Source: Linyphia triangularis (Eukaryota > Arthropoda > Arachnida > Araneae > Linyphiidae). From it: a stretch of DNA of 64,000 nucleotides. The notes beneath the pieces are model-generated. The model was not told the DNA's origin and did no database searches. It worked only from the letters and a program-made list of their open reading frames with translations. Below are positions 24,990 through 36,639 of this stretch, piece by piece (position 1 is the stretch's first letter; the number at the start of each line of letters is the position of its first letter). The position numbers and the translations under genes are program-made. The stretch is taken from NCBI GenBank assembly GCA_963978545.1, contig OZ021722.1, forward strand, positions 35,295,365-35,359,364, written 5' to 3'.

Positions 24990-25774
24990 TTACCAAGTCC
25001 TTCCTTGCAATTGCAAGTATGACGGGCACATGGCGGCATTAGTGACCGCACTCAAGTCTAAATTCTGTCCGTATCCTCCCATTCCGTTGAGTGCTCCTTG
25101 CAATGCGGCCGCCGCCGAACCTCCTCCTGCCAGCGAACACGTTGACTGTTGCGCAGCAGCCAGCGCGTGTACCCGCGCCACCGCTGCCGAGCTTTGCGCG
25201 CACGAATCGCCGAGACAGCTGTTGCGATGAACCGAACCCCCGACGGATACTTGCGGCTGATGATGAGCCGACTGCTGTTGGTGCTGGTGCGGCGTCCCTT
25301 GCTGTTGAAGTCCCGCACCCTGCATGAGATCTCCGTTGCCAGAGGAACCGTCGTCTTCGGCCGAGCCCGTCGAGCAGGGCTTGCCGTCTTTGACCAGGAC
25401 CGGGACGGCGACTTTCCTTGGGGACTGCGAAGACTGCTGTTCTGCCATGGCTTTTTCTTTTGCCTGTCTCTTGCATTTGTATCGGTGGTTCTGGAACCAT
25501 ATCTTGACCTGCGTGGGCGTGAGGTGTATGAGAGAGGCTAGGTGCTCTCGCTCGGGTGCCGAGAGGTACTTCTGCTGCTTGAATCGTCTCTCCAGTTCGT
25601 AAACCTGTGCTTGCGTGAAGAGTACTCGCCGCTTGCGCCGCTGGGTCAGCGGGAACTGGACGCCTCCTGTTTTCTGGTCGGCGGCGGCAGCGGCGGCCAC
25701 GCTGCATGCACTCAGGCTCGACATGTTCATGTTGGACATGGACATACCGGTGGAAGAGCCCATCAGGCGGGAGA
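24990..25774 (-). CDS. scro: Nkx2.1/scarecrow homeobox protein, coding exon 2 (homeodomain and C-terminus)
   Basis: The acceptor is a pyrimidine-rich tract ending tttcag. The exon starts with TC, which completes an ATC (Ile) codon with the last A of exon 1 and gives DPRFAISRLMG, like vertebrate DPRFPAISRFMG. Total protein length is 367 residues; human NKX2-1 is about 371. The homeodomain spans residues about 152-211 ([20 protein letters not shown]...[13 protein letters not shown]). It has Trp48, Phe49, Asn51 and the NK2-diagnostic Tyr54, so it should bind T(C/T)AAGTG-type sites. The NK2-specific domain [17 protein letters not shown] lies at about 224-240. A Gln/His-rich and Ala-rich linker follows, and the protein ends LQGRTW, like the family's GRTW terminus, before a TAA. 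Homeodomain position 56 is Cys, where vertebrate NKX2-1 has Met. Other frames here contain ORFs up to 222 codons, which are shadows of this GC-rich exon. Confidence 0.96.
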
Positions 25775-26423
25775 CTGAAAAGAGAAGAGAGAACCGTGTG
25801 AGATTTACAGCCAATGTTAAAATAAATGAAGGGAATGCACTTTCATTTAAGTTTATGTAGTTGTTTTCAAGTTTTGATGCGTTGTTAAACAACATTCTGA
25901 ATATTCTTCTAATTTAGAGGTTAATACTAGTAATTAAATAGTATATTAGTCTGTTGAAGGGGAAAATGTTTAAAAATGTTCATAAGCTGACTGCTAATGA
26001 TTTGAAATACAACCTGATTGTCCAATAAGTTATAGCTCATGAAATTATGAATTACATGCATGCACAACAAACGAGAAACATGACAAGCTTTAAAACTTTG
26101 AACCATTTGGACCACTTTTTTCTAGCCTGCTCTTATTTCACTGTATTCTATAAAATTTCTGGATGAAATTCAATTATGTATTAAAGCTTGTAGCTACTTT
26201 TCGGACAATTAGCTGTATACACGTGACACTCTTATGAACGATAAACTGAGACATGTAGAATAATTAGTTATAGTGATGCGGTATAACGTATAGTAATAAT
26301 AATAAAAAAATTATCGATTACTTACATTTTAAAAGAATAATAAGTATAAATGACCTTAAAGTTTCAAGTTCTGAATAAATTATTAGTATCAGGAAAGTCA
26401 ATAGATAATGGATCTTAATCACA

Positions 26424-26464
26424 CGATCAATGAACTGAAATGTTTTCAATCAGTTCATTGATCG
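26424..26464. repeat. perfect 15-bp inverted repeat with 11-nt loop
   Basis: CGATCAATGAACTGA (26424-26438) and TCAGTTCATTGATCG (26450-26464). It lies in the intron about 650 bp upstream of the exon 2 acceptor. A degenerate extra TCAATGAACTGA follows near 26480. Confidence 0.9.
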
Positions 26465-29037
26465 ATCCTTCATTGAATTCAATGAACTGAAATATTGTAA
26501 ACATATCGTCGGAACTCGGGACATATTAAGTCAGTTAAAATGGATCCAGTTGGGTCATTTCAACTTATTCAAACGACGTAATATTTTTTCATTATACTTA
26601 GAAGTATATACTCAGAAACCACTAGATATTATTATGAAAAGATAATTTCTTTTATTTTTTTACGGCATATTTAATTGCATTACGGCATTTATATTGCATG
26701 CAATTTAAAAATTGGTTGCATGATAGTAAACGTTTGTTGTTCGGCTGTTGAATATGATTCGATAATATAAGGGAATGACAGATAATATAGATGGAGAAAG
26801 TATCCTTAACGATAAATGAAAATAGCAGTATTTTAAGAGGTAAATTATAATAGATGAATAAGAAAAGTTGACTCATTATTCCTCGTTTAACATCACGACG
26901 ATTCTGTGCAAAGTTTCAAGATGCAGGCCTTAATTCACAGGTTTACACGAATCCATAACTGATTAAACATATAACTCAACAAAAGCAGACAGACGTATAA
27001 ACGAATACCAAAAAAAATCAGTGATTGTAGAAAATAAACATTTAAAAAGGAAAACGAAATCAATCCAGATATAAATACCATACATACAAGTTACAAACTA
27101 TTTTCAAGCTCATCATGCTTAGCCTATTAATTTATTTTATTTTAATTGTTGCATAATACTTAGTGTTGTTACTTTTTGCAAAGTAACTAACAGTTCAACC
27201 TACCCCGAAATCGAAGCAAGTTGACCCATGTCAGTTAATAGCTTTAAAGTTTTAATAATGCTTTTAATTATATATATCATCAGTAATCTTTCCGTAGCAT
27301 TACACTTTGTGTGTTTCCAATGTTAGACAAAGTCAAAACATAATAAAAACATATGAAAATGAATGTTTAGATAACCTCCAAAATTTGGACCAACGTGCTC
27401 TCGCATCCCTAAATATTGTTCAAAAACACCTTTCATAAAATGTGCATCAAATGGTATTAATTGCGGTTTTTTTTTTTAATTTTTATTCCTTATTATAAAA
27501 TATATTACGTATAAAAGGGAAAAGTTATCGTTTCCTGTTGAAGTCTGAAAGGTATTAAAATAAATAAACCTTAAATTAATAACACAGTTTGTTTATTTTA
27601 TAAAAGAAAATATGTTCACACTTAAGTTAATTTTTTCCATAGATTGCTGTCGAGCAGAATTCATTTAACGATGTTACAAAATTAAAAATACTTCTATTGT
27701 AAGCTTTGTTTTCAATGGTTAGAAGTATGTACTTTTGAGTGGGTTAACAAGCAGTTTAAAAGGTGGAGAATTCAAACAGAAATATCTTTCCTTTGAAATA
27801 TTGTGATACTAAATTTATAAAATAAGAACCTAAATAAAATGCTTACATTAATGTCATTTCAGAAAAGCAATCCTTGTTTCTGAAGTTTGTATTTGCAAGT
27901 GTAATATAAATAGTATAAAAAAAAACTTATCTTGTAAATCTTACTGCTCTTAAGTCTAATACTTCAAATTTGAAATAATAAAGAACTATAATTTGGATAC
28001 AAAATATGTAAAGATGATAATTTTTTTAATGTACCGTTCTTATGGTTAAGTTGTTCAAACAAATTTCAAAAACTATAGTATTCACATGTAACGTTTAAAT
28101 TTCTTTCAAAATTGTATTGTGTTTATTTGTAAACACCTTTTTAAAAGTATACAAACATTCTTACAAACTTTAAAATAAAATTTACTATTAAAAACATGAT
28201 TTATTGAATGTATACTGAAATTGAGAAAGTACCTTTTAACTTATCTTATTTTAATAATTTTTTTTCGTTAAATTAAGACTGTAATATTAAGTAATACTTT
28301 CCTTTATTAAGTTCCTAGTTAACAAAATTTATCAAATATGATGTTTATAAATAATATCGAGTAGCGTTTGAAATAATTTGCCAAGCAATATTCCATGTAA
28401 TACTAAGATAATACAGACATTTTATTTTATTTTGCTAAAACTACTTTAAATTATGTAAAACAATTGATGATGCTAAGCTTCATTATAAAAACTCTTATTT
28501 AAATTGAACAGCATTTTAACAACAACAATTAGCATTCCCCCCCCCCCCCCTCTTTATCATGCACATAATACATTGAGTATACACAACAGATTTCAATCAG
28601 TTCAATCTTAAATTTAAGGACAATATCAGATAATTTGAATTCTTTCAACAGAAATATAAATTTCCATGCAAAGTAATTGTAATAAATAACTAAAATAATG
28701 CGTACTAGAATATAACTACTGAAAACGCGAGATCATAACCCTATAGCTTAAAAAGTGCCTTTAAATGTTGCTTTACTGCTAATGTACTTACTGTAAGAGG
28801 AAAAAACACGGCGCTTCACACGGCAGTTGTTTCGGTCGATGCATGAGAATAAAGGGTCTTAAACCGAACTGTTTATGTATTTAATTCTAAAATTTATAAC
28901 TACAGTATTTTAATTGCGATTAGTTTATCTGAAGACTAAAAATTATTTTTATTCGAAACACATATTTGGTTAAAAATTATTTCAGTTCAAGTCGAGATGT
29001 TCCTTTATGTGCTTAAAACATTTTCGGGGTTTTACTT

Positions 29038-29041
<4 letters not shown>

Positions 29042-29071
<30 letters not shown>
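29042..29071. repeat. poly(T) run, 30 bp
   Basis: Uninterrupted T run in the scro intron. Confidence 0.95.
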
Positions 29072-29072
<1 letters not shown>

Positions 29073-30509
29073 TAGTTGTCATATTAATTGTTAACAAAAA
29101 TGTTTCCTGCAATCAGTTTAAACGAAGATTGATAGAGTGTTGTATTACTATATTTGTATATTTTAACCTCTTCATAAATCGTGCTATAAATGGTATCTAA
29201 ATAATCATAAATTCAAGTAAGTGTTTCGAGCAATAAGGTTCTGTATTAAAAAGTGGAACTCAATTAATTGGATATTTGAGCTTCGACAATCAGAATAGTA
29301 GAAAACGCAGCAAATTGAAATCTCTCTACCTTAATAAATTTTTAATTAATATTCCGCTGTCATTTAGAAATAATTTTAGTGAAATCTGTCGTAAACCTTT
29401 TTCATTGCATTTGTAATAATATAATATTAATAAAAGTCAGTTAACTTTTATTTCAATTTGAGAATTGAAAATGAAAGAACAAGTAATTTTGATCATATTA
29501 CTTATGCTGTTGATTTAATGTTGTGTTTTATTATATAGATAGAATTTTATTACTGTTAGTATTATCTGATCAGAGATTTTTCCCCTCCGGAGTGGGAAGC
29601 AGCTTCAACTTTGTTATTGTAATAATTTTTCCTCTAGAAACAAATAAGATGTAATAAAAAAAGGCTATACTTTAGATTTATTATTTTAAGTAAAAGGTGA
29701 AATCCTTTTAGAAGCTAAATTTTTTAAATATATAATATTGAATGCTCCATTATAAGTTCATATACTTGAATTTTTTTAGATTAAAAAAATTCTTTATAAA
29801 TCAAGTTCTTAAACTTTTAGATTTAGTAATGATTAATGATTATGTTATTCTTAATTAGAAAACCATGTGTTTTATTGTAATATTGACTAACATTCTATCT
29901 AAATATTATTTTATATTGTAACAAATAAAATAAAACATCAATAGTTTTCCTATTACTGAGCCAATATTTTCAATAAAATATAATAATAATTCAATAATAT
30001 ATCTATATAAATTTTAAACAGCTCTCCAAAGAAAGTTATTATTATTATTATTATAGAATTATGTAATATTCTTCTCAACTACAGAATCGCATTAAAAAGA
30101 TACAGGTTGTTAAAAGAAGACAAACTCAAAAACAATTTGTAGGCTTAAATAATGGCTCCAAGTGAAGTATCTCTAATACTAACCCTTTCATTTCCATTAA
30201 TGTTAACGACAGAAACCTTAAATAAAATGATCCTTGATTATATCAGTTACTCTAAAACACGTACTTAAACAAAATTAAATTTAAAAAAAAATTAAAATTA
30301 AAATGTACCACTATAAGTTTAAGTTATTAGTGAACTAATAATGAGTTCAACCTGAATCATCAGAGAAACAGAGAAGAGAGTAAAAGATCAATACTTAAAT
30401 TTTCTTACCCTATTTCACTACCCTATCAAGAAATTTCAAGAATCGTAACATACGCTTTTGTATGTAACAAAAACAATTTTAAAAAACTATTTTAATCTCA
30501 AAAAATCTA

Positions 30510-30930
30510 GTTAATAATCATCCCATACTCGAAACTCTCATAGTTTACCGTTTTGGCAGAAGCGACGCTTTCGCATAGTATATAAGTCCAAAAACGGTCC
30601 CTACCAATTACAGCCATGCTGGGCACGTCTCCGTAATTGGTAGAAACACAGACCATTGGTCCCCTATAGGGTGGTGAAGGGAGAAATGGAGGGTGGAGGG
30701 GTAGTAGAGAAATTGGGGAAATAGAATGAAGATTTGGGAGGGGAGGAGGATGAGGCCTCTTCATTAGTTGGGAGGAATGAGGATAACCAATTTAAACGCA
30801 AGAGAGGAATTCGCTCCCTTGCTTTCTCTGTATTCTATGCAGTCGAAGACTGTTCGATCGAATCTGAAAGTTCTTTTTTGGTGGGAAAAAGGGAGTTATT
30901 TGGCAAAGGAGGATTTAATATCGTAGAACC
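30510..30930. promoter_or_regulatory. candidate intronic regulatory island with paired TAATTGG inverted repeat
   Basis: This higher-GC, higher-complexity island in the AT-rich intron includes a perfect 11-bp inverted repeat, CTACCAATTAC (30601-30611) and GTAATTGGTAG (30633-30643). Each arm contains a homeodomain-type TAATTG core, and the spacing between arms is 21 bp. A purine-rich GGA/GGGGA stretch follows. Conservation cannot be judged here. Confidence 0.4.
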
Positions 30931-30999
30931 TCTGAAGTAAACTGTGCTTAGTAGTAATTTTATAGTTTTTCCGCAGATATATATAGTTTCCGAAATGGC

Positions 31000-33900
31000 T
31001 ATTTTCTTTAACGATGTTAGATAATTCTGTGGCAATCGATTTTTTGTAGTTGCTTCTATATTTACGAATGTTTAGTAAATTGTTATTTTGCTAGGTGAGA
31101 TAAAAAACAAAACAATGCTGCATTTGAAAACTATTATATCATTATATTAATTACATTAAATTCATTCAGATTTATTCTTATTGTTGAGATCAACTATTCA
31201 AAAATAATTAGAATATTATTGCTTTTTCGAAACAAATAAATTAAGTACCAAGAAATTTCATAGATAATGATTTATCAGTATATATTAAATGTATTAATAA
31301 TTTAATATTAATAACAATGATATAACAGTAAATATCAAACGTATAAATAAATCTAAATGATACTGTTAAAATTCAAAAAAATAATTCTTGAATATTTTTA
31401 TTTAACTCAATCTCTCTTAAAAATTGAAAAAAGTCTAAAATATTTACAATGATTAAAAAATATATTTTTTAAACTATTGTAGAATACTGAACCATGCCAT
31501 TTGTGTTAAGATGAATTTTGCAACTCACCTATAAGATGTATACTTAATGATAAATAAAGATGGGTATGAAAAGTTATTGCATGTCTGTAAAATGATCTTT
31601 GCACCTCTACTCTTCCAACTTTAGAGCATTGATATTTTGATTTGAAATTGCAATTAATAAAGTTTAATTAGAGATGTTTAATTAAAATCAGTGGTGTAGC
31701 AAGCGACTTAATATTTTTAATTGGGTTTACATGAAAGCTATTGCAATGAAACTGAACATAGTTCAATTAAAATGCTCATATGGAAAGAGTTGATTTTTAA
31801 TTAGTTACATATTTTTAGAAAAAATGAGGAAGTGAGTTGTTCTCTGTAACATTGAATTAATTTTTATTTGCCAAAAAATACCAAAAAGTTGTTGAACAAA
31901 ATATCGCTAGTTTAACACATTAAACATTTTAATAACTTTATTAAGAAATAAACTATTCTTGTGAACAGAATAGATTTTGAATACTTATATATAAATTAAA
32001 GTAAATAGTGCAAAATCCTTCATTTAAATTAATTTAAATGTATCTAGAGGAAAAATTTCAAATATTGTACCATAATGCATAACATAAATTGTGCTGTGAA
32101 GATTATCTATTACTTCTTATCTCTTAAAACATTTTATTCTGAACTTTAGTGAGTAATTAAAGTTTATTTTAGTTTTAAGAGTTTTAATTTAGTGTTAGTA
32201 GCCTGTAGGGATTAGATATATTTCCGGTTTTTTTAAATGAGTTATTAGCATTGAGTTATTAGCATTTTTTTTTTCAGCTAATTTTCTTAAATATACTTAT
32301 TTTCTTCAAATTACTTAAAAAAATTTAGAGCATTTTTTAACTACACTTTTTACTCTGTTTGGTGACGATTCAGTGTAAGAATAAAACATATTTTTTTAAT
32401 TGCAATATAATGATAAAGTGACACATTTTATTATGGTGGTACAATTTAAAAAAAAAAAAAAAACCGGTTTCAAAAGTTGCACAACTATAAGACCTTTACA
32501 TAGCTTCTATATTTTTATTTAATATCAAGGTGCAATCAAGGTCAATAATTATCAATTCAAGGTGCTGAAATGTTAAGGTATATATAGGTTTTATGGAAAT
32601 GAAAAATATATATTTATTTAGAAATAAATCCAGGATCACACATCAAAATGAGGAAAATGAAACTTTACAGGATACTTTTCCATGTCAAACGTTATAAGAT
32701 AGATTTTTTTTTTCATAACTTATTAAAATTATGTTAAAGCACATACATTTCCTAATGTTTTGTTTATTATTAATTTTAATAATAATAAAATTGAAATAAT
32801 AACGTATGATGATTTTTTTTCCATTTTTAATTTAAATTTTATAATTTTATTAGCTGTAATTAATTAAAAGACATCCTGTCCGTGCATGTTTTTGCTAATG
32901 AATTTTAAATATTTTATTTAGTATATTTCCACCGAGATGCGTAAAAAAAAAAAAAAAAAAAAAAAAATCACCACCACCCTTCAAATTTGAGCTTAATGTA
33001 CTAAATCGTAATTTGAAACAAACACTTTAATATACATTTAGAATATGTGAGAGAACTTTTAGAGAATTAAAAAGAAAAGAATTTCAAATTATTATGATGC
33101 AATCTGATAAGTTTTTAAATACATTCAATAAAAATCTTGTATACGTGAATAAAAATAATATATTGTTTTCAAACTATAATATTCAGACTATGAAGTAATA
33201 CAATTTCATAAATGAAACATAAATATATGCTCGTTGTAGTGTATATAATGATAGAAATTAAATGCTTATTTGAACAATTTAATTTTATCTAAGCACTTAT
33301 TTCTGTGTTGATTTTTTATCACTAATTATGACGTAGTAAATTGACTATAATAAAAACTCCAATTATCAGGAATAATTTTTATGGTAAACTTAGTTCATTC
33401 ATAGAAACACGTTATTGAGATCGCTTTCAAAGTTGATTACTTATCTTGTTACACAATCATAATTATTCATTAAAGATTTTTTTTGCACATAAAAAATATA
33501 CCTTTATAAATTGAGTAAACAAATTAAAAAACTATACCATGAAAAAATAACTGAATATTTACCAAACAAAAAGTAAAATCGATAAAAACGTGCAATGATA
33601 GACTTTTGTACTTATAACCAATTAAGCTGAGAAAAACTTAATTAAGTTTTCAAAGAAAATGGGTGTAGAAAAAATAATATTTCTATTGATGATTCTAAAG
33701 ATATTGATTTTTTAAAAAAAAAAGGGTGAATGAAGAAAGATACGTAGTTAATGAAATGTTTTGGCCTTTTATTTTTTAATGGGAGCTTTCTATTAAAACG
33801 TGTTTATAATAAATGTAGTTTTCAATGCAATTATAAATTATATAAGGAAACGAAAATGTAACAAGCCAAAAAATTATTTTGTGTTAAATGAAGTATTCAT

Positions 33901-35609
33901 TTAAGATTTAGAAATGTATTTTTATCCACACTATCTTTTATTTTAATTAAATACGTTTTCTCATTCATAAAATAAATAGTAATACATATAGAAAAGAAGC
34001 TACTTGTTGTTTTAAGCTTGATTGGGTTTCATGAAATTGGATTTGATGGCATAAAGAAATATATCTATTGATTATAAGAGAAAGATTAAACTGTAATTAA
34101 TATTAAAACTATTCTAAAGTTTATACACAACATTGTCTTTTATACAAAGTATATGCATAAATATTAATTAGTAAAAAATGGGTGCTTTGTGTTCTATTTT
34201 AATAGTTATTTTGTGTTTTTCTTATGTAAATTTTGGACTAGGGTGAACATGAATAAATAAAAGTAGTGGATTAGAACTAAAAAGTAAACTACACATTCTA
34301 ATCTATAAAACTGTAAATAAAATGTATATTAATACTGACTAATTAAATAAGAATTTAAGTCAACCACATAGATTGTTATATCGTCTCTTTAATGATCTCA
34401 AGAAATATTAAATATGTTTATTAACACGCATTAAATTGTCACTAATTAAGTCAAGTCGTAAAGTTATGAAGAAATTGAATAATCTTTATTGTTTAATTAG
34501 ACTTATGATGATCAAAAGAGTGTTAATGTTAGTTATTAAAACTAGTATTAAAATAGTTTTAATACAAAGACGATTTTTCTTAATATTTAAATTGTATGTA
34601 AAAAAAAATGTAAGTACGTGTAGTTTTAAATTAATACATATGAAGATATTTTATTCTTCATATGGAGTAACGGGATTTTTACCCCGATTTGTTCATCTGA
34701 AATACTATTTATTGGTTATTTTTTAAAATTTCTTTTTCAATTAAAATGTATAATTGTACATGCGATAGAATGTATATCTGTATTTCAGAACAAAGCAAGC
34801 TATAGTTCAAATTTTGAGATTTTTTTTTCTAGTGTATATTTAAAAGTTAGTTATCTATTGAATCAAAACGTCATAATTCATTCAAACAATTTTAAAGCAT
34901 TTGAGAAATCTAAACAGAACGTTATATCGAGTGTCCACCTTTTTCATTCATTTATAAAGTTGTCATAGTGACTTGTGACTTAGGCTCGATTGGTTCTGAA
35001 GTACATATTCGTGTGTCACTGAAATTATTTACAAAAAATTTCCAATTTTTAATATTATATACAATATAATTAAATACATTCTTGTGATAAATTTACTCAT
35101 TTATTTTTAGTCTGATGGTTTATACGAATTTTGTAGTTTCTAATGACTGATGACAAAAATGGGGAAAATATAGTTTGGCTTATAATGAAAGGGTGTAAAG
35201 TTAATGATAATCTATTGTTTTTCAGAGCTATTTTTATTTTGTATTTAAATACAATTAACAAAAACTATGAAAATGGTTGTTCAAAATTTATCTTTGTTAT
35301 TTTCGAAATTTAGACTTTCAACTTTAATTCATATTTTATTGCTGTTATTTTTATTTTTGATTAGTTTGGAGAAACAATTCCATGACAGACAATGAAATTC
35401 TTTTAATTAATTTCTCGAGAAATTTTTCCAGTTCAAATGAGTTATTTTTAAAAAAAATAATTACAGTAGAATTCTTTTTATTTTTAAACATTAAAACTAA
35501 GAATAAAAATTGTTAATTAATATGTTCTAAAAATTTATTTATATCTTTAAGTTATACAAAAATCATTTTACATATTTCCAATAATTTTCTTATTTTTCAT
35601 TTAAGTATA

Positions 35610-35640
<31 letters not shown>

Positions 35641-36100
35641 TAATTACATACTTACAAAATAAATTATCTCATAAAACAAGTATGATTGATTTATAAAGAT
35701 TTTATGAAATTAAGTATTCTTTTTACGTAGTAGAAAGTGTACAATTGTATTTTTTAGCATAATCATCGGATTAAACAATTTTTCCATGTTTATATCTTTT
35801 ATATATGACTTTGCATCGTATATCTAAAAGAAGCTTTTTCAAGTATTTTTCTATGTATAAATATTTCAAACAGTTTGCATCATTTATTTTCGAGTACTTA
35901 ATTCTATTTTAAATTATAAAGTTCATGTTCATTTTCAACAGGTAGAACATTCATACCTTAACATTGCAGAGTTATAAATAAAATATGAACGTTTTGCATC
36001 AAAACTTCAATCAAATGGTTTACATTTTCTTAATTTAAGTATCATACATAGATTAAAAAATCAATTTACATCTTCGCAGTATGGGACTTTAAAGTCGACA
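31000..36100. other. AT-rich intron sequence, nothing identified
   Basis: Low-complexity, extremely AT-rich. The 96-codon ORF at 34436-34726 is compositionally typical of non-coding AT-rich DNA. Confidence 0.65.
35613..35640. repeat. poly(A) run, 28 bp
   Basis: Uninterrupted A run in the scro intron. Confidence 0.95.
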
Positions 36101-36119
36101 AAACTTCATAATATTTTAA

Positions 36120-36620
36120 GCTCATCTTAAATAACAGTGCGAGCAAGACCTCCATTGTATATCTCTAATCGTCCTTTGATATTCCGCCCCTCTTGTTTAA
36201 ACACTCTCCATAGTCAAACAAAAGAAATTATATTAAATTTTCCCTCCTTTCTTCCCTTTTTTCAGATAAAAAGTCCCTCATCTAAATGAAAATGAAAAGG
36301 GGAACTAAAACAATCGCCTATTGTTTTTGGGCGCACCATAATTATGTCAGAGGGGTTTTGATAAATTGTTCCCGCGAATTAAATTGGAAAAGAGAGGAGG
36401 GGTGAAAAGCGTAGTTAACTTAGGGGCCGTTAATATTGCTTTAATTATGGAACGGGCCGCGGGCAATGTTTGCTTTCTGGCAGCGAACTCCGTGATGAAG
36501 TGCGCTAGCGACGAAGCCTCAAGTGGTGCTGACGAGACCCGACCGCTTTTAGCTGCGACCGTACCCGCAGACGAGTCCTGGAGACAAAAGAATAGAACGC
36601 TTAGAAGCCTTTGTTGAGCA
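36120..36620. promoter_or_regulatory. candidate intronic enhancer island with NK2, SOX and TCF-type sites
   Basis: This is the most GC-rich part of the central intron. TCF/LEF-like CCTTTGAT lies at 36173-36180. An inverted SOX pair, AACAAT-CGCCT-ATTGTT, lies at 36309-36325. Two NK2-consensus sites (TGAAGTG at 36496-36502, TCAAGTG at 36519-36525) lie 16 bp apart. An 83-codon plus-strand ORF here shows no recognisable domain and is not called as a gene. Confidence 0.4.
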
Positions 36621-36639
36621 GTCTTAGAATTCGGATAAT

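Noticed and set aside
25149..25541. 130-codon plus-strand ORF
   Set aside because: Antisense shadow of the homeodomain exon, no domain.
25039..25707. 222-codon minus-strand ORF in another frame
   Set aside because: Lies wholly inside the homeodomain exon; Arg/Ala-rich shadow translation of GC-rich coding DNA.
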